Below, in pieces: positions 26,211-34,524 of a DNA stretch of 36,408 nt. Position 1 is the stretch's first letter, and every line of letters begins with the position of its first letter. The stretch is from Candidatus Zixiibacteriota bacterium (GTDB lineage: Bacteria > Zixibacteria > MSB-5A5 > JAABVY01 > JAHJOQ01), in contig JAHJOQ010000087.1 in NCBI GenBank assembly GCA_018820315.1, forward strand, positions 1 through 36,408. Direction: 5' to 3'. Below the pieces are notes generated by a model. It was not told where the DNA came from. It was given only the letters and a program-made list of their open reading frames with translations, and ran no database searches. Both the position numbers and the translations under genes were made by a program.

Positions 26211-26225
26211 GCAAATGTGATACCA
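26211..26225 (-). promoter_or_regulatory. Sigma-54 type (-24/-12) promoter of the pilVWX operon
   Basis: On the minus strand TGG (26225-26223), 10 bases, then GC (26212-26211), within TGGTATCACATTTGCA; the TTTGCA -12 element is a full match and the -24 is TGGTA. Transcription would begin near 26199, 27 bases before the pilV start and upstream of its ribosome site. Sigma-54 control of pilin genes is well known from Pseudomonas. Confidence 0.6.
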
Positions 26226-26873
26226 GCGCAGCACCAAAATATGAGCAGTACTTCAGTACGCTGGCACACAACGACTTAGGCGCATTCTCGGTGTGCGAAG
26301 TCTGGAGCGAGGCGATGCTCTATGCACTTTCGATTATGGGGGAGAACCAACACATGTAGGAAAGGTCGGCTTTCGATCTTTGCTTGGTTTGGTGCCCTGT
26401 GGCGCTGTATGCTGTGGCTCCTGTGAGTGCCGCAAGAGAAAGCGCAGAGGAACAGCCACTGCGCCACACTCTGAATGACGGGCAGATTGCCACGGCAGGT
26501 CAGAATGCCAGGTTTCTCACCGGCACGCGCCCAGAAATGGGGCCGAATACGGTCCAATGTGGCACTCAGGAGGCTCACAGACGCCAGCAGAAGACTGCTG
26601 AGAACCGAACTCGCGGGAAGATGTCCTTGTGGACATGCTCGCGGGCAGGAATCCTTGATGACCCGTCAGGATGGAAATCCTGACGGCTGCGAAAAAGAAC
26701 AAAGCGACGTGGCGATCTCAATGTCTCACCAAGTGCACACAGGAGCTGTGCTCCTGTGTGTGCTGTGCGGAGGCAGGGAATGACATCCGCAGTGTCCTAT
26801 AATATATATTATGTAAACGTGCGGGGCTGAATCTATTCGACATCTGGGATCTGCGATGATCAGGTTGAGATTC
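26226..26873. repeat. Noncoding region with a cluster of hairpins
   Basis: About 650 bp between pilV and leuS lack a credible gene; several overlapping frames of 60-100 residues have no start signal or recognisable sequence. From 26398 on there are many inverted repeats: TGTGGCGC/GCGCCACA (26398-26405 with 26461-26468) enclosing GTGGCT/AGCCAC; CAGCA/TGCTG (26585-26600); ATGTCC-TTGT-GGACAT (26621-26636); a perfect 10-bp stem CCGTCAGGAT with 4-base loop (26663-26686); a perfect 10-bp stem CACACAGGAG (26736-26760); and TGCGGA/TCCGCA (26766-26791). None has a U-tract like a terminator. The palindromes look like a mosaic of small repeat elements. Confidence 0.55.
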
Positions 26874-29390
26874 TTACTTCACGACAAGATTGACAAGTCG
26901 GCCCGGTACAACAATCTCTTTGATGATCTGCTTGCCTTCAATGAACTTCTGAACGCGCTCTGAGGCCTTTGCTGCCACCAGAAGCTGCTCTTTACCCGTG
27001 TCAGCCGGGACATCGATATTGTCGCGGACTTTGCCGTTGATCTGAACGACTATCGTGATAGTATCAGCCACGATTGCGTTAGCATCGTATTCCGGCCAGT
27101 GCGACTTGAAGACGCTCGTCTTGTATCCGAACATCTCCCAGGCTTCTTCAGCCAGATGCGGCGCCAGCGGCGCAACAAGCTGTGTCATTTTCTGCAGCAT
27201 GTACGGATAGAATTCCGGGTTGTCCTGCTGCTTCAGGTCAGCGGAATCATTCATGAATTCCATTATGGCCGCAATGCAGGTATTGAAATGCAAGTCATCG
27301 ATATCGTGAGTGACCTTTTTAATCGCCTGATTCAGCTTGACGTAGATATTCCACGCCGCCTGGCCGAGGTCATCTTTGGTGAAGTAGCGCTTTAAGTCCA
27401 GAGGTTTGCGGTCCTGGCAGCCATCTATCAGCCTGTAGAATTTGGTCACGAATCGCTCGACACCGATGACGGCCTCGTCCGACCAGAGAACGTCTTTCCC
27501 AGCCGGAGCGGCAAAGAACATAGCGAGACGCGTCGTATCGACGCCCCTCTCCCCCATCACATCAATCGGAGAGACGACATTCCCCTTGGAGCTCGACATG
27601 GGCACGCCTTCGGCATCGTTGACCATGCCGTGATTGACGAGCCTCAAAGCCGGTTCATCGATATCTAGATAGCCGATATCCTTCAAGAACTTCGTGAAGA
27701 ACCGGAAGTAAAGCAGATGCCCTGTGGCATGTTCGAACGTACCGCCAATATAGAGATCAACCGGCAGCCACTTGCGCGCCTTTTCTTTGTCCCACGGCTC
27801 GTTATCATTGTGGTTATCAGCGTATCTGAATAGATACCACGAGGAGCAGACAAACGTATCCATCGTGTCAGCGTCCCGTTCAGCAGGGCCGCCGCACTTG
27901 GGACAGGTCGTATTGATGTATTCCTTGGCATCGGCCAGCGGAGATCTGCCTTTCGGGACGTAGTCGTCGATTTCAGGCAGCAGAATCGGCAGGCTTTCGG
28001 CTTTTTCAGCGACCGGACCACATTTTTTGCAGTGGACAATCGGGATCGGACATCCCCAGTACCGTTGGCGGGATACGAGCCAATCTCTCAAGCGATAGTT
28101 TATCTCAAATCCGCCAATACCTTGTTTATCAGCATATTGTGTGACTGCCTCTATTGCAGATTCGCCCTGCTTCCCATCGAAATGATCCGAATTCGTCATC
28201 GTGCCGAGATCGACATACGCCTCAGTCATATCGTCGACTTTCAACGTGCGATCAGGCGGATTGATGACCACTTTGATCGGAATGCCATACTTCCTGGCGA
28301 ACATAAAGTCGCGCTGATCGTGAGCCGGGACTGCCATCACGGCACCCGTTCCATAAGATGCGAGCACATAGTCGGCGATCCAGAGCTGGACCTTCTCGCC
28401 GGAGAATGGGTTCATTGCATAGCAGCCTGTGAATACACCGTCTTTGTCATCGCTGGCTGTAGTGCGCTCGATGTCAGTCTTCTCAATAGATTTCTGAATA
28501 TAAGCAGTGACCTCTGCGTTCTTGTCCGCCGGTATCGGCAGCCTTTCAACGATATCAGCCTCGGGGGCAATTGCCATAAACGTGACACCATAGACGGTGT
28601 CGGGACGCGTAGTGAAAACGGGCAGCTTCTCCCCTGTTCCGTTGATCGCGAAATCGATCCTGCAACCGGTCGATTTGCCGATCCAGTTGCGCTGCATGAT
28701 CCTAACGCTTTCGAGCCATCCGGGCAGATTATCTAGCCCCTGATGCAGCCGCTCGGCGTAATCGGTGATCCTGAAGAACCACTGTTTCAGCTTACGCTTG
28801 GTCACCGCGTTGTGGCAGCGCCAGCACTTCCCTTCGGCGTCGACCTGCTCGTTTGCGAGCACAGTGTTACAGTCCATACACCAATTGACAGAAGCTTCTT
28901 GCTGAAAAGCGAGATTCTTCTCGAAGAGTTTTATGAACATCCATTGAGTCCACTTATAGTAATCGGGAAGGCAGGAAGCGACCTCTCGGTCCCAGTCGTA
29001 GGAGATGCCGACTTTCTTAAGAGTGGACTTCGACTTTTCGATATTTGCAAGCGTCCAATCGCGCGGGTGGAGCTTGTGCTTAATTGCTGCTCGCTCCGCC
29101 GGCAAGCCAAACGCGTCCCATCCGAATGGATGCAAAATATCATGTCCCTGCATCATCTTCCATCGCGCCATCACATCGCCGTACGTGTAGTTGCGGAAAT
29201 GCCCCATATGAATGTCGCCGGAGGGATAGTTGAACATCACAAGCACGAAATAGGGATTCTTCGGCATGTCAGGAGCCTTGAACAGTTTAGTCTTATCCCA
29301 GCGCTTTTGCCATTTGGTCTCGATTTCCGAGAATGGATAGCCGCCGGTCGATTGCTTCGCCGGTGCCTCAGTCTTAGATTTTTCCATCAT
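26874..29390 (-). CDS. leuS: Leucyl-tRNA synthetase
   Basis: An 838-residue class I synthetase, near the usual bacterial length. The HIGH motif is HMGH (61-64, after FNYPSGDI). The zinc-binding insertion has CMDC and CWRC (171-192), and a second Cys cluster is CPKCGG near 496. The CP1 editing domain includes TTRPDTVYG (260-268) and GTGAVMAVPAHDQRD (348-361). The catalytic lysine motif normally KMSKS is PMSSS (597-601, within GVPMSSSKGN), so both lysines of the motif are replaced, while a Lys follows at 602. The C-terminal VVQINGKVRDNIDVPADTG segment is the typical tRNA-binding end. Two adjacent ATGs at 29390 and 29387 are equally likely starts. Confidence 0.95.
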   Translation of the reverse strand: MMEKSKTEAPAKQSTGGYPFSEIETKWQKRWDKTKLFKAPDMPKNPYFVLVMFNYPSGDIHMGHFRNYTYGDVMARWKMMQGHDILHPFGWDAFGLPAERAAIKHKLHPRDWTLANIEKSKSTLKKVGISYDWDREVASCLPDYYKWTQWMFIKLFEKNLAFQQEASVNWCMDCNTVLANEQVDAEGKCWRCHNAVTKRKLKQWFFRITDYAERLHQGLDNLPGWLESVRIMQRNWIGKSTGCRIDFAINGTGEKLPVFTTRPDTVYGVTFMAIAPEADIVERLPIPADKNAEVTAYIQKSIEKTDIERTTASDDKDGVFTGCYAMNPFSGEKVQLWIADYVLASYGTGAVMAVPAHDQRDFMFARKYGIPIKVVINPPDRTLKVDDMTEAYVDLGTMTNSDHFDGKQGESAIEAVTQYADKQGIGGFEINYRLRDWLVSRQRYWGCPIPIVHCKKCGPVAEKAESLPILLPEIDDYVPKGRSPLADAKEYINTTCPKCGGPAERDADTMDTFVCSSWYLFRYADNHNDNEPWDKEKARKWLPVDLYIGGTFEHATGHLLYFRFFTKFLKDIGYLDIDEPALRLVNHGMVNDAEGVPMSSSKGNVVSPIDVMGERGVDTTRLAMFFAAPAGKDVLWSDEAVIGVERFVTKFYRLIDGCQDRKPLDLKRYFTKDDLGQAAWNIYVKLNQAIKKVTHDIDDLHFNTCIAAIMEFMNDSADLKQQDNPEFYPYMLQKMTQLVAPLAPHLAEEAWEMFGYKTSVFKSHWPEYDANAIVADTITIVVQINGKVRDNIDVPADTGKEQLLVAAKASERVQKFIEGKQIIKEIVVPGRLVNLVVK

Positions 29391-29452
29391 TGAACTCGTT
29401 TTCAGTCGTCCGGAAAAACGACAAATCGTAATTCTTCAAAACAATAACAGAC

Positions 29453-29470
29453 GCAGCCCGAAGAGGCTGC
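29453..29470 (-). terminator. Hairpin between the YvlD-like gene and leuS
   Basis: GCAGCC/GGCTGC with a 6-base loop. On the minus strand it is followed by GTCTGTTATTGTTTT, an interrupted U-tract, and it lies 65 bp past the stop of the YvlD-like gene. It is also just downstream of the leuS promoter, so it would form the very 5' end of the leuS mRNA. Confidence 0.5.
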
Positions 29471-29478
29471 AAGCCATG

Positions 29479-29507
29479 ATTATATACCCATTAGCACCGT
29501 TTGGCAA
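29479..29507 (-). promoter_or_regulatory. leuS: Sigma-70 promoter of leuS
   Basis: TTGCCA (29507-29502) and a perfect TATAAT (29484-29479) are separated by 17 bases on the minus strand, about 90 bp before the leuS start. It makes leuS independent of the operon upstream. Confidence 0.65.
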
Positions 29508-29534
29508 TGGAAAACTTTGTCGGCTATAGTGAAT

Positions 29535-29912
29535 CTATCGTCTGAATACTCTGAATCTGAACCGGCTCCTGTCCGCTATCAGGAAATTCAGAATCGATGA
29601 GATGATCGAAATGCAGACCGACGCGATCAGAGCTATCACGAATCCACCGACTTCAAAACCCTGCACCAGAATGTCGGTCAGTTTGAGAAGGAGTGTATTT
29701 ATGACGAGAACGAAAAGGCCGAGTGTGAGTACGTTGATCGGCAGTGTTACGAAAACGAGAATCGGCTTCAGCCATGCGTTCAGAACACCGAGGACCAGAG
29801 CTGAGACTATCAATGTCGTGGCATTGTCGACCTCTATGAGACCGAAGAATTCGGCGACTATGAAAATCGAGGCGAAGTATATCAGCCATCTTATGAGAAA
29901 TCTCTTCATCAT
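29535..29912 (-). CDS. YvlD-like membrane protein (phage holin 4 family)
   Basis: A 125-residue protein with four hydrophobic helices (about 8-26, 31-50, 54-77 and 88-112) and an Arg-rich tail (RSRFRFRVFRR). The pattern NAWLKPILVFVTLPINVLTLGLF is the signature of the Pfam family named Phage_holin_4_2, which includes Bacillus YvlD and many chromosomal proteins with no phage link. In Bacillus, yvlD-type genes belong to envelope stress operons; here the role is unknown. Its start overlaps the stop of the deacetylase gene as ATGA. It is the last gene of the truB operon as I read it. Confidence 0.82.
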   Translation of the reverse strand: MMKRFLIRWLIYFASIFIVAEFFGLIEVDNATTLIVSALVLGVLNAWLKPILVFVTLPINVLTLGLFVLVINTLLLKLTDILVQGFEVGGFVIALIASVCISIISSILNFLIADRSRFRFRVFRR

Positions 29913-30733
29913 CTTCCCTTCCAGTCGTGAGTAAACGGTGCAAACATCCCTATGATTCGCGCTTTGACGACTTCCAGCCAGAGGAGTTTCCCGTTCATGA
30001 TCTTGGTTCTCAATGTAAATCGGTTGTCGAATCTATTCAAGGGAATTCTTGGGATGGCGAATCTGCCGCCCCACAGCTTTGGATCGCCGTTCAGAGAACA
30101 GAAGGCGCGATAGTAGCCTGCTTTCTTCACAGCGGCAATAACATCCGGATTGAACTTGCCGAATGGATATGAGAAACACTCAAACAGATCCAGATTGACG
30201 GCTTTGATTTCCTGAGCCAGTTTCTCTTCTGACAGGCGCGTCAGGTCTGGATGGGATGCTGAATGCGATCCGAAGAAGACGAGCCGACTCGCGGCCATCT
30301 CATCGATCTGCTCAGGAGAGAGATGTTTTCGACCCGAGTTACGATAATCCCAGGCGGCATCTTTGCCAGTATAATCACGCACTGTGAAGACCAGAGCAGG
30401 TATAGTTTTGGCTTTGAGGATGGGATACACATGCTCATAGAATGACTCGAAACCATCGTCAAATGTCAGCAGAATCTCCGATGAAGACTCCGATGACAGG
30501 AAATGTTCTGGAGAGACAAAGGTGAACCCCTCCGCCTGGACTTCATCCACAAATGTAAGAAACTTGCTGACTGCTATCTCGCTTGCAGATAACAACGACG
30601 GTCGAGGCACGACTTCATGTATCAGGAAGCACCGGATAGGGTGCCTCATGTGCGATTTAAGCAATACAATCCAGTACAGGTAAGCGAGAGAGAATGCTAG
30701 CAGAATGGCAACGAGTATAACAATCAGCCACAT
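29909..30733 (-). CDS. Membrane-anchored polysaccharide deacetylase (NodB family)
   Basis: A 274-residue protein with an N-terminal membrane anchor (residues 2-26) and a NodB homology domain. Motif 1 is LLTFDDGFESF (Asp92, Asp93), motif 2 is the metal-binding pair H157-x3-H161 in FGSHSASHPDL, and motif 3 is FSYPFGKFN (187-195). Such enzymes remove acetyl groups from N-acetylglucosamine in peptidoglycan, chitin oligomers or exopolysaccharide, outside the inner membrane. The start is 2 bp after the M16 peptidase stop, so expression is coupled to the pnp operon. Substrate cannot be told from the sequence. Confidence 0.88.
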   Translation of the reverse strand: MWLIVILVAILLAFSLAYLYWIVLLKSHMRHPIRCFLIHEVVPRPSLLSASEIAVSKFLTFVDEVQAEGFTFVSPEHFLSSESSSEILLTFDDGFESFYEHVYPILKAKTIPALVFTVRDYTGKDAAWDYRNSGRKHLSPEQIDEMAASRLVFFGSHSASHPDLTRLSEEKLAQEIKAVNLDLFECFSYPFGKFNPDVIAAVKKAGYYRAFCSLNGDPKLWGGRFAIPRIPLNRFDNRFTLRTKIMNGKLLWLEVVKARIIGMFAPFTHDWKGR

Positions 30734-30735
30734 GC

Positions 30736-32010
30736 TCAGGAAGATAAGTTCTTCCAGGCTATCTCGTCAAGCACCGATTCTTTGACCGGACCAAGAAAAG
30801 CGGCTGCGCAGCGATCGAACTTGAAGATCGAAACTGCCGCTTCATTCAGGTCATCGAGAGTCACTTTCTCTATGTTGCTGAGTGTATCCTCAAGCGACTC
30901 ATATCTATTATATCCGAGTTCATGACGTGCGAGACGGTTCATTCTGCTGCTTGATCCTTCAAGGCCGAGAACGAGATTGCCTTTGAGTTGCTGCTGCGCA
31001 GATTCAAGCTCGGACTGCGAAACGTTTTCATCTCTGATCCTGGCAATCTCGGTGAGTATCACATCCGTACTCTGGACCACCTTCTTGTCATCTGTGCTGA
31101 GACAGACACAAAACGTACCGCAGTCCCTGTAGTAATCCTGATACGTGTAAACAGAGTAAGCGAATCCAAGCTCCTCTCTGACTGCCTGGAAAAGACGCGA
31201 TGACATCCCAGCCCCGAGAATGCTGTGAAGAACCAGCGTGGCGAATTTGTTTGGATGCGCATATCTGTATCCCGGAAAACCAAGGCAGATGTGAGTCTGG
31301 TTAGACTCTCGGGAGCTTACAGTGCGCTTAGGCGTCTCTCCGCTGTACTCCGTTTGAATTGCTGCCAGCGGATTCTCGGTCTCAAGGAGGAGCTTCTCCT
31401 GTAGCATCTCTACCAGTCTATCATGATCGACATGCCCGGCGGCCGCCACGACGATTCGTCCCGAGGTGTACTTGGTCTTCATAAACTCAGCCAGTTCATT
31501 GCGAGTCATAGCCGAGATCAACTCCGTTGTTCCCATTATGGGATTGCCAAGAGTGTGATCTGTCCAGATCGCTCTGGAGAAGAGATCGTGAACATGATCC
31601 GAAGGCGTGTCGAGCACATCATTGATCTCATCGATTATGACGTTGCGTTCCTTCTCGACGTGATGTGCTGCAAGCGTGGAGTTCATAAGCATGTCGGTAA
31701 GGATGTCGACTGCCGCGGGGAGATGTTCATCGATTACGCGAGCGTAGAAACAAGTCTGCTCACGGCTGGTGAATGCATTCAGGTTTCCACCGAGGGATTC
31801 GAGAGCGGACGCGATCTCAAGAGCAGTTCTGGACTCGGTGCCCTTGAACAGCATATGTTCAATGAAATGGCAGATGCCGTTTTCAGAGTTCGCTTCGTCG
31901 CGGGACCCTATATCAACCCAGATGCCGATAGAGGCTGATTTCAGATGCGGCATGCCCTCAGTAACGACTCTGACGCCGTTGGGAAGAACGGTCTTCTTGT
32001 AATCCGTCAT
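30736..32010 (-). CDS. M16 family zinc peptidase (processing-peptidase-like, PepR/YmxG)
   Basis: From the ATG at 32010, 13 bp after the pnp stop, the product has 424 residues; the longer frame to 32217 overlaps the pnp 3' end and gives a basic, non-homologous leader. The inverted zinc motif is HFIEH (in ICHFIEHMLFKGT), with the distal glutamate in EKERNVIIDEI, and the second, inactive M16 half has the usual GAGMSSRLFQAVREELGFAYSV. This gene next to pnp is typical of many bacteria (ymxG in Bacillus). The enzyme is cytoplasmic, without a signal peptide, and resembles the mitochondrial processing peptidase beta subunit; natural substrates are unclear. Confidence 0.92.
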   Translation of the reverse strand: MTDYKKTVLPNGVRVVTEGMPHLKSASIGIWVDIGSRDEANSENGICHFIEHMLFKGTESRTALEIASALESLGGNLNAFTSREQTCFYARVIDEHLPAAVDILTDMLMNSTLAAHHVEKERNVIIDEINDVLDTPSDHVHDLFSRAIWTDHTLGNPIMGTTELISAMTRNELAEFMKTKYTSGRIVVAAAGHVDHDRLVEMLQEKLLLETENPLAAIQTEYSGETPKRTVSSRESNQTHICLGFPGYRYAHPNKFATLVLHSILGAGMSSRLFQAVREELGFAYSVYTYQDYYRDCGTFCVCLSTDDKKVVQSTDVILTEIARIRDENVSQSELESAQQQLKGNLVLGLEGSSSRMNRLARHELGYNRYESLEDTLSNIEKVTLDDLNEAAVSIFKFDRCAAAFLGPVKESVLDEIAWKNLSS

Positions 32011-32023
32011 AGCAGCCCCCGGG

Positions 32024-34213
32024 CTATCTGGATCTCGGTCTGTACGGACCTCTGCTGGGCCGTCGATCATCGTCCCTCGGGGGTCTGCGATCACCATCTC
32101 TCGGTGGCCGCCGATCTTCATCGGAATAACCTTCAGGTCTCTCCAGAAGTGCCTTGCGCGAGAGCCGCACCTTGCCATCCTGATCAATGTCGATAACCTT
32201 GACATTAACCTTGTCACCCAACCTGAAGACGTCCTCTACCCTCTCAATCCTGCGGTAGTCGATTTCCGAGATGTGTAGCAGGCCGTCGGTCCCGGGAAGT
32301 ATCTCAACGAATGCACCAAACGTGGCGATTCGCCTGATAGTGCCTTCATACTCCTTGCCGATCTCAGGCTCTTCGATAAGCGCCAGAATGCGTGCCTTCG
32401 CCGCTTCTCCTGCCTCACCTCCGACAGCCGCGATAAAGACAGTGCCGTCATCCTCGATATCGATCTTGGCGCCTGTTTCCTCGATGATAGAACGAATCAT
32501 CTTGCCACCCGGGCCAATGATCTCACCAATCTTAGACTGCTTGACTTTGAGGATGATAATTCGCGGAGCATAAGTTGATAGCTCTGCGCGCGGTTTGTCG
32601 ATGGCCTTATTCATCGATTCGATGATGCTTAAACGAGCATCTCTCGCCTGGTTCAGAGCAGTCCTCATAATATCCAGTGTAATACCGGTAATCTTGAGAT
32701 CCATCTGGAAGGCCGTGATTCCCGTCTCAGTACCCGTAACCTTGAAGTCCATATCTCCGTAATGATCCTCGGCTCCCAGAATATCCGTGAGCACCGCGAC
32801 TTCGTCACCCTCTTTGATGAGACCCATTGCAATGCCTGCAATAGGACACTTGATCGGAACACCAGCGTCCATGAGCGCAAGACTTGATCCGCAGACTGAT
32901 GCCATCGATGAGGAACCGTTGGATTCCAGAATATCCGAAACCAGACGGATAGTATATGGGAAATTGTCTTCGGTCGGGATAATCTTCTCTACCGATCTTT
33001 CAGCCAGTGCACCATGTCCAATCTCGCGACGACCCGGTCCTCTCATCATACGCACTTCGCCAACAGAGAATGGCGGGAAGTTGTAGTGGAGCATCAGTGA
33101 CTTCGTGGTCTCCCCCATGATATCATCGATCCGCTGTTCATCAGCTTTCGATCCGAGAGTGACCGTCACCAGCGCCTGAGTCTGCCCACGAGTGAACAGT
33201 GCTGAACCGTGAGTACGAGGAAGGATTCCCACCTCGCAGGATATATCTCTGATGTCGGTAAGACCGCGTCCATCCATCCGCACTTTGTCTTTGATGATAC
33301 GCTTGCGCATATCCGCCTTCTCGATCTCTTCGACGATGCCTCTGATTGCATCCCGGGACTCGGGATATTCCTCCTCGAGTTCACTTGCGGTTGTGTCTAT
33401 GAGATCGGTGAACTTGTCGGCACGTTCCTGCTTGTCCAAGAGGAAGTTGATTCCGGGAATTGCAGACTTTACTTTGTTCTTAACCTTAGACTCGAACTCC
33501 TCGTTTGACTCCGGAGGCTTGACCTCTCTCGTTGGTTTGCCCACCTTGGCCTTCAGCTTTTCAATTGCCTCAACGATTCTATTGATCTCGGCATGTCCGA
33601 AGCTGAGAGCAGTGAGCAGTTCTTCTTCTGATATCTCTCTGCACCCGCCTTCGACCATAGTGACGGCATCTGCGCTGCCTGCCATGATTATGTTCATATC
33701 GGATTCTTCAAGCTGAGCAAGCGTCGGATTAACGACAAGCTGACCGCCTACTCTGCCGACTCTCACACCCGCAATCACTTTCGCGAATGGGATGTCGGAG
33801 ATGCTAAGCGCTGCCGAGGCTCCGATAAGGCCGAGAACGTCAGAATCGTTCTCCTGGTCAGAAGAGAGCACCGAGATCAGTACCTGTGTATCGCATCTGA
33901 AGCCATCGGGGAAAAGCGGACGTATGGGACGGTCGATAATACGACATGAGAGAATCTCTTTCTCAGACGGACGACCTTCACGTTTGAAGAAACCTCCCGG
34001 TATCTTCCCCGCGGCGGATGTTTTTTCTCGATAATCAACTGTGAGCGGGAAGAAATCCCATCCCACTTTCGGCTCTTTGTTGGCGCATGCGGTTGCGAGA
34101 ATCATTGTGTCGGCGTAACGAACTGTGACGGCGCCGTCGGCTTGTTTTGCGAGGCGACCGGTCTCGATGGTCAGAGTCTTGCCTCCAACCTCGAGTTCAA
34201 TCTTTTCAATCAT
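32024..34213 (-). CDS. pnp: Polyribonucleotide nucleotidyltransferase (PNPase)
   Basis: A 729-residue phosphorolytic 3'-5' exoribonuclease, a trimer and part of the RNA degradosome in many bacteria. Two RNase PH domains are visible: the first with GKIPGGFFKREGRPSEKEIL, the second with FTRGQTQALVTVTLGS, then RREIGHGALAERS and GTETGITAFQMDLKI. A KH domain follows (IGEIIGPGGKMIRSIIEETG) and an S1 domain (GTIRRIATFGAFVEILPGTD). The tail of about 28 residues is a repeated Arg-Pro-Arg-Asp run, RRPPRDGD-like in three copies, likely a flexible RNA-binding extension. AAGGTC is 7 bases before the ATG. It sits between rpsO (33 bp gap) and the M16 gene. Confidence 0.97.
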   Translation of the reverse strand: MIEKIELEVGGKTLTIETGRLAKQADGAVTVRYADTMILATACANKEPKVGWDFFPLTVDYREKTSAAGKIPGGFFKREGRPSEKEILSCRIIDRPIRPLFPDGFRCDTQVLISVLSSDQENDSDVLGLIGASAALSISDIPFAKVIAGVRVGRVGGQLVVNPTLAQLEESDMNIIMAGSADAVTMVEGGCREISEEELLTALSFGHAEINRIVEAIEKLKAKVGKPTREVKPPESNEEFESKVKNKVKSAIPGINFLLDKQERADKFTDLIDTTASELEEEYPESRDAIRGIVEEIEKADMRKRIIKDKVRMDGRGLTDIRDISCEVGILPRTHGSALFTRGQTQALVTVTLGSKADEQRIDDIMGETTKSLMLHYNFPPFSVGEVRMMRGPGRREIGHGALAERSVEKIIPTEDNFPYTIRLVSDILESNGSSSMASVCGSSLALMDAGVPIKCPIAGIAMGLIKEGDEVAVLTDILGAEDHYGDMDFKVTGTETGITAFQMDLKITGITLDIMRTALNQARDARLSIIESMNKAIDKPRAELSTYAPRIIILKVKQSKIGEIIGPGGKMIRSIIEETGAKIDIEDDGTVFIAAVGGEAGEAAKARILALIEEPEIGKEYEGTIRRIATFGAFVEILPGTDGLLHISEIDYRRIERVEDVFRLGDKVNVKVIDIDQDGKVRLSRKALLERPEGYSDEDRRPPRDGDRRPPRDDDRRPSRGPYRPRSR

Positions 34214-34246
34214 TTGTAGACCTTTTCAATCTGTGTCGGGTACAAT

Positions 34247-34516
34247 TTAGCGGCGTAGATCGAGCTTTTGAATCAATTCGCGATAAGCTTCAATGTCGCT
34301 GCCCTTAAGATAGTCGAGAAGCCTTCTTCTTCGACCGACGAGCTTGAGAAGACCATGTCGTGAATGGTAGTCTCTTTTGTGGTTTTCCATGTGCAGAGTG
34401 AGTTCATTGATTCTCTGTGTCAGTAGTGCTACCTGCACTTCCGGAGAACCCGTATCTTTGTCATGAAGGCTGAAATGCTGCACGATCTCAGCTGTCTTTT
34501 CTTTCGCTAACGGCAT
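34247..34516 (-). CDS. rpsO: Ribosomal protein S15
   Basis: The 89-residue product has the standard S15 length and motifs: [40 protein letters not shown] and [21 protein letters not shown]15 binds the central domain of 16S rRNA and starts assembly of the 30S platform. GGGAG lies 5 bases before the ATG. It begins 8 bp after the ribF stop; the order ribF-rpsO-pnp is the classical arrangement. In E. coli S15 represses its own translation through a pseudoknot in the leader; the 8-bp gap here leaves room for such a structure only inside ribF. Confidence 0.98.
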   Translation of the reverse strand: MPLAKEKTAEIVQHFSLHDKDTGSPEVQVALLTQRINELTLHMENHKRDYHSRHGLLKLVGRRRRLLDYLKGSDIEAYRELIQKLDLRR

Positions 34517-34524
34517 GTTACTCC

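Noticed and set aside
26384-26783. Overlapping plus-strand frames of 99-102 residues in the hairpin region
   Set aside because: Both pass through several perfect inverted repeats, lack start signals and give unconvincing, Arg/Gln-rich sequence.
26398-26791. CRISPR array
   Set aside because: The hairpins differ in sequence and spacing; there are no regular direct repeats and no cas genes.
28032-29393. Two long plus-strand frames (234 and 216 residues) opposite leuS
   Set aside because: They are antisense to a complete, fully conserved LeuRS and have no recognisable sequence; the codon use of leuS explains the open frames.
29535-29912. Prophage remnant because of the holin-family protein
   Set aside because: The family is mostly chromosomal (YvlD-like), and the gene is the last member of a housekeeping operon with no phage genes nearby.
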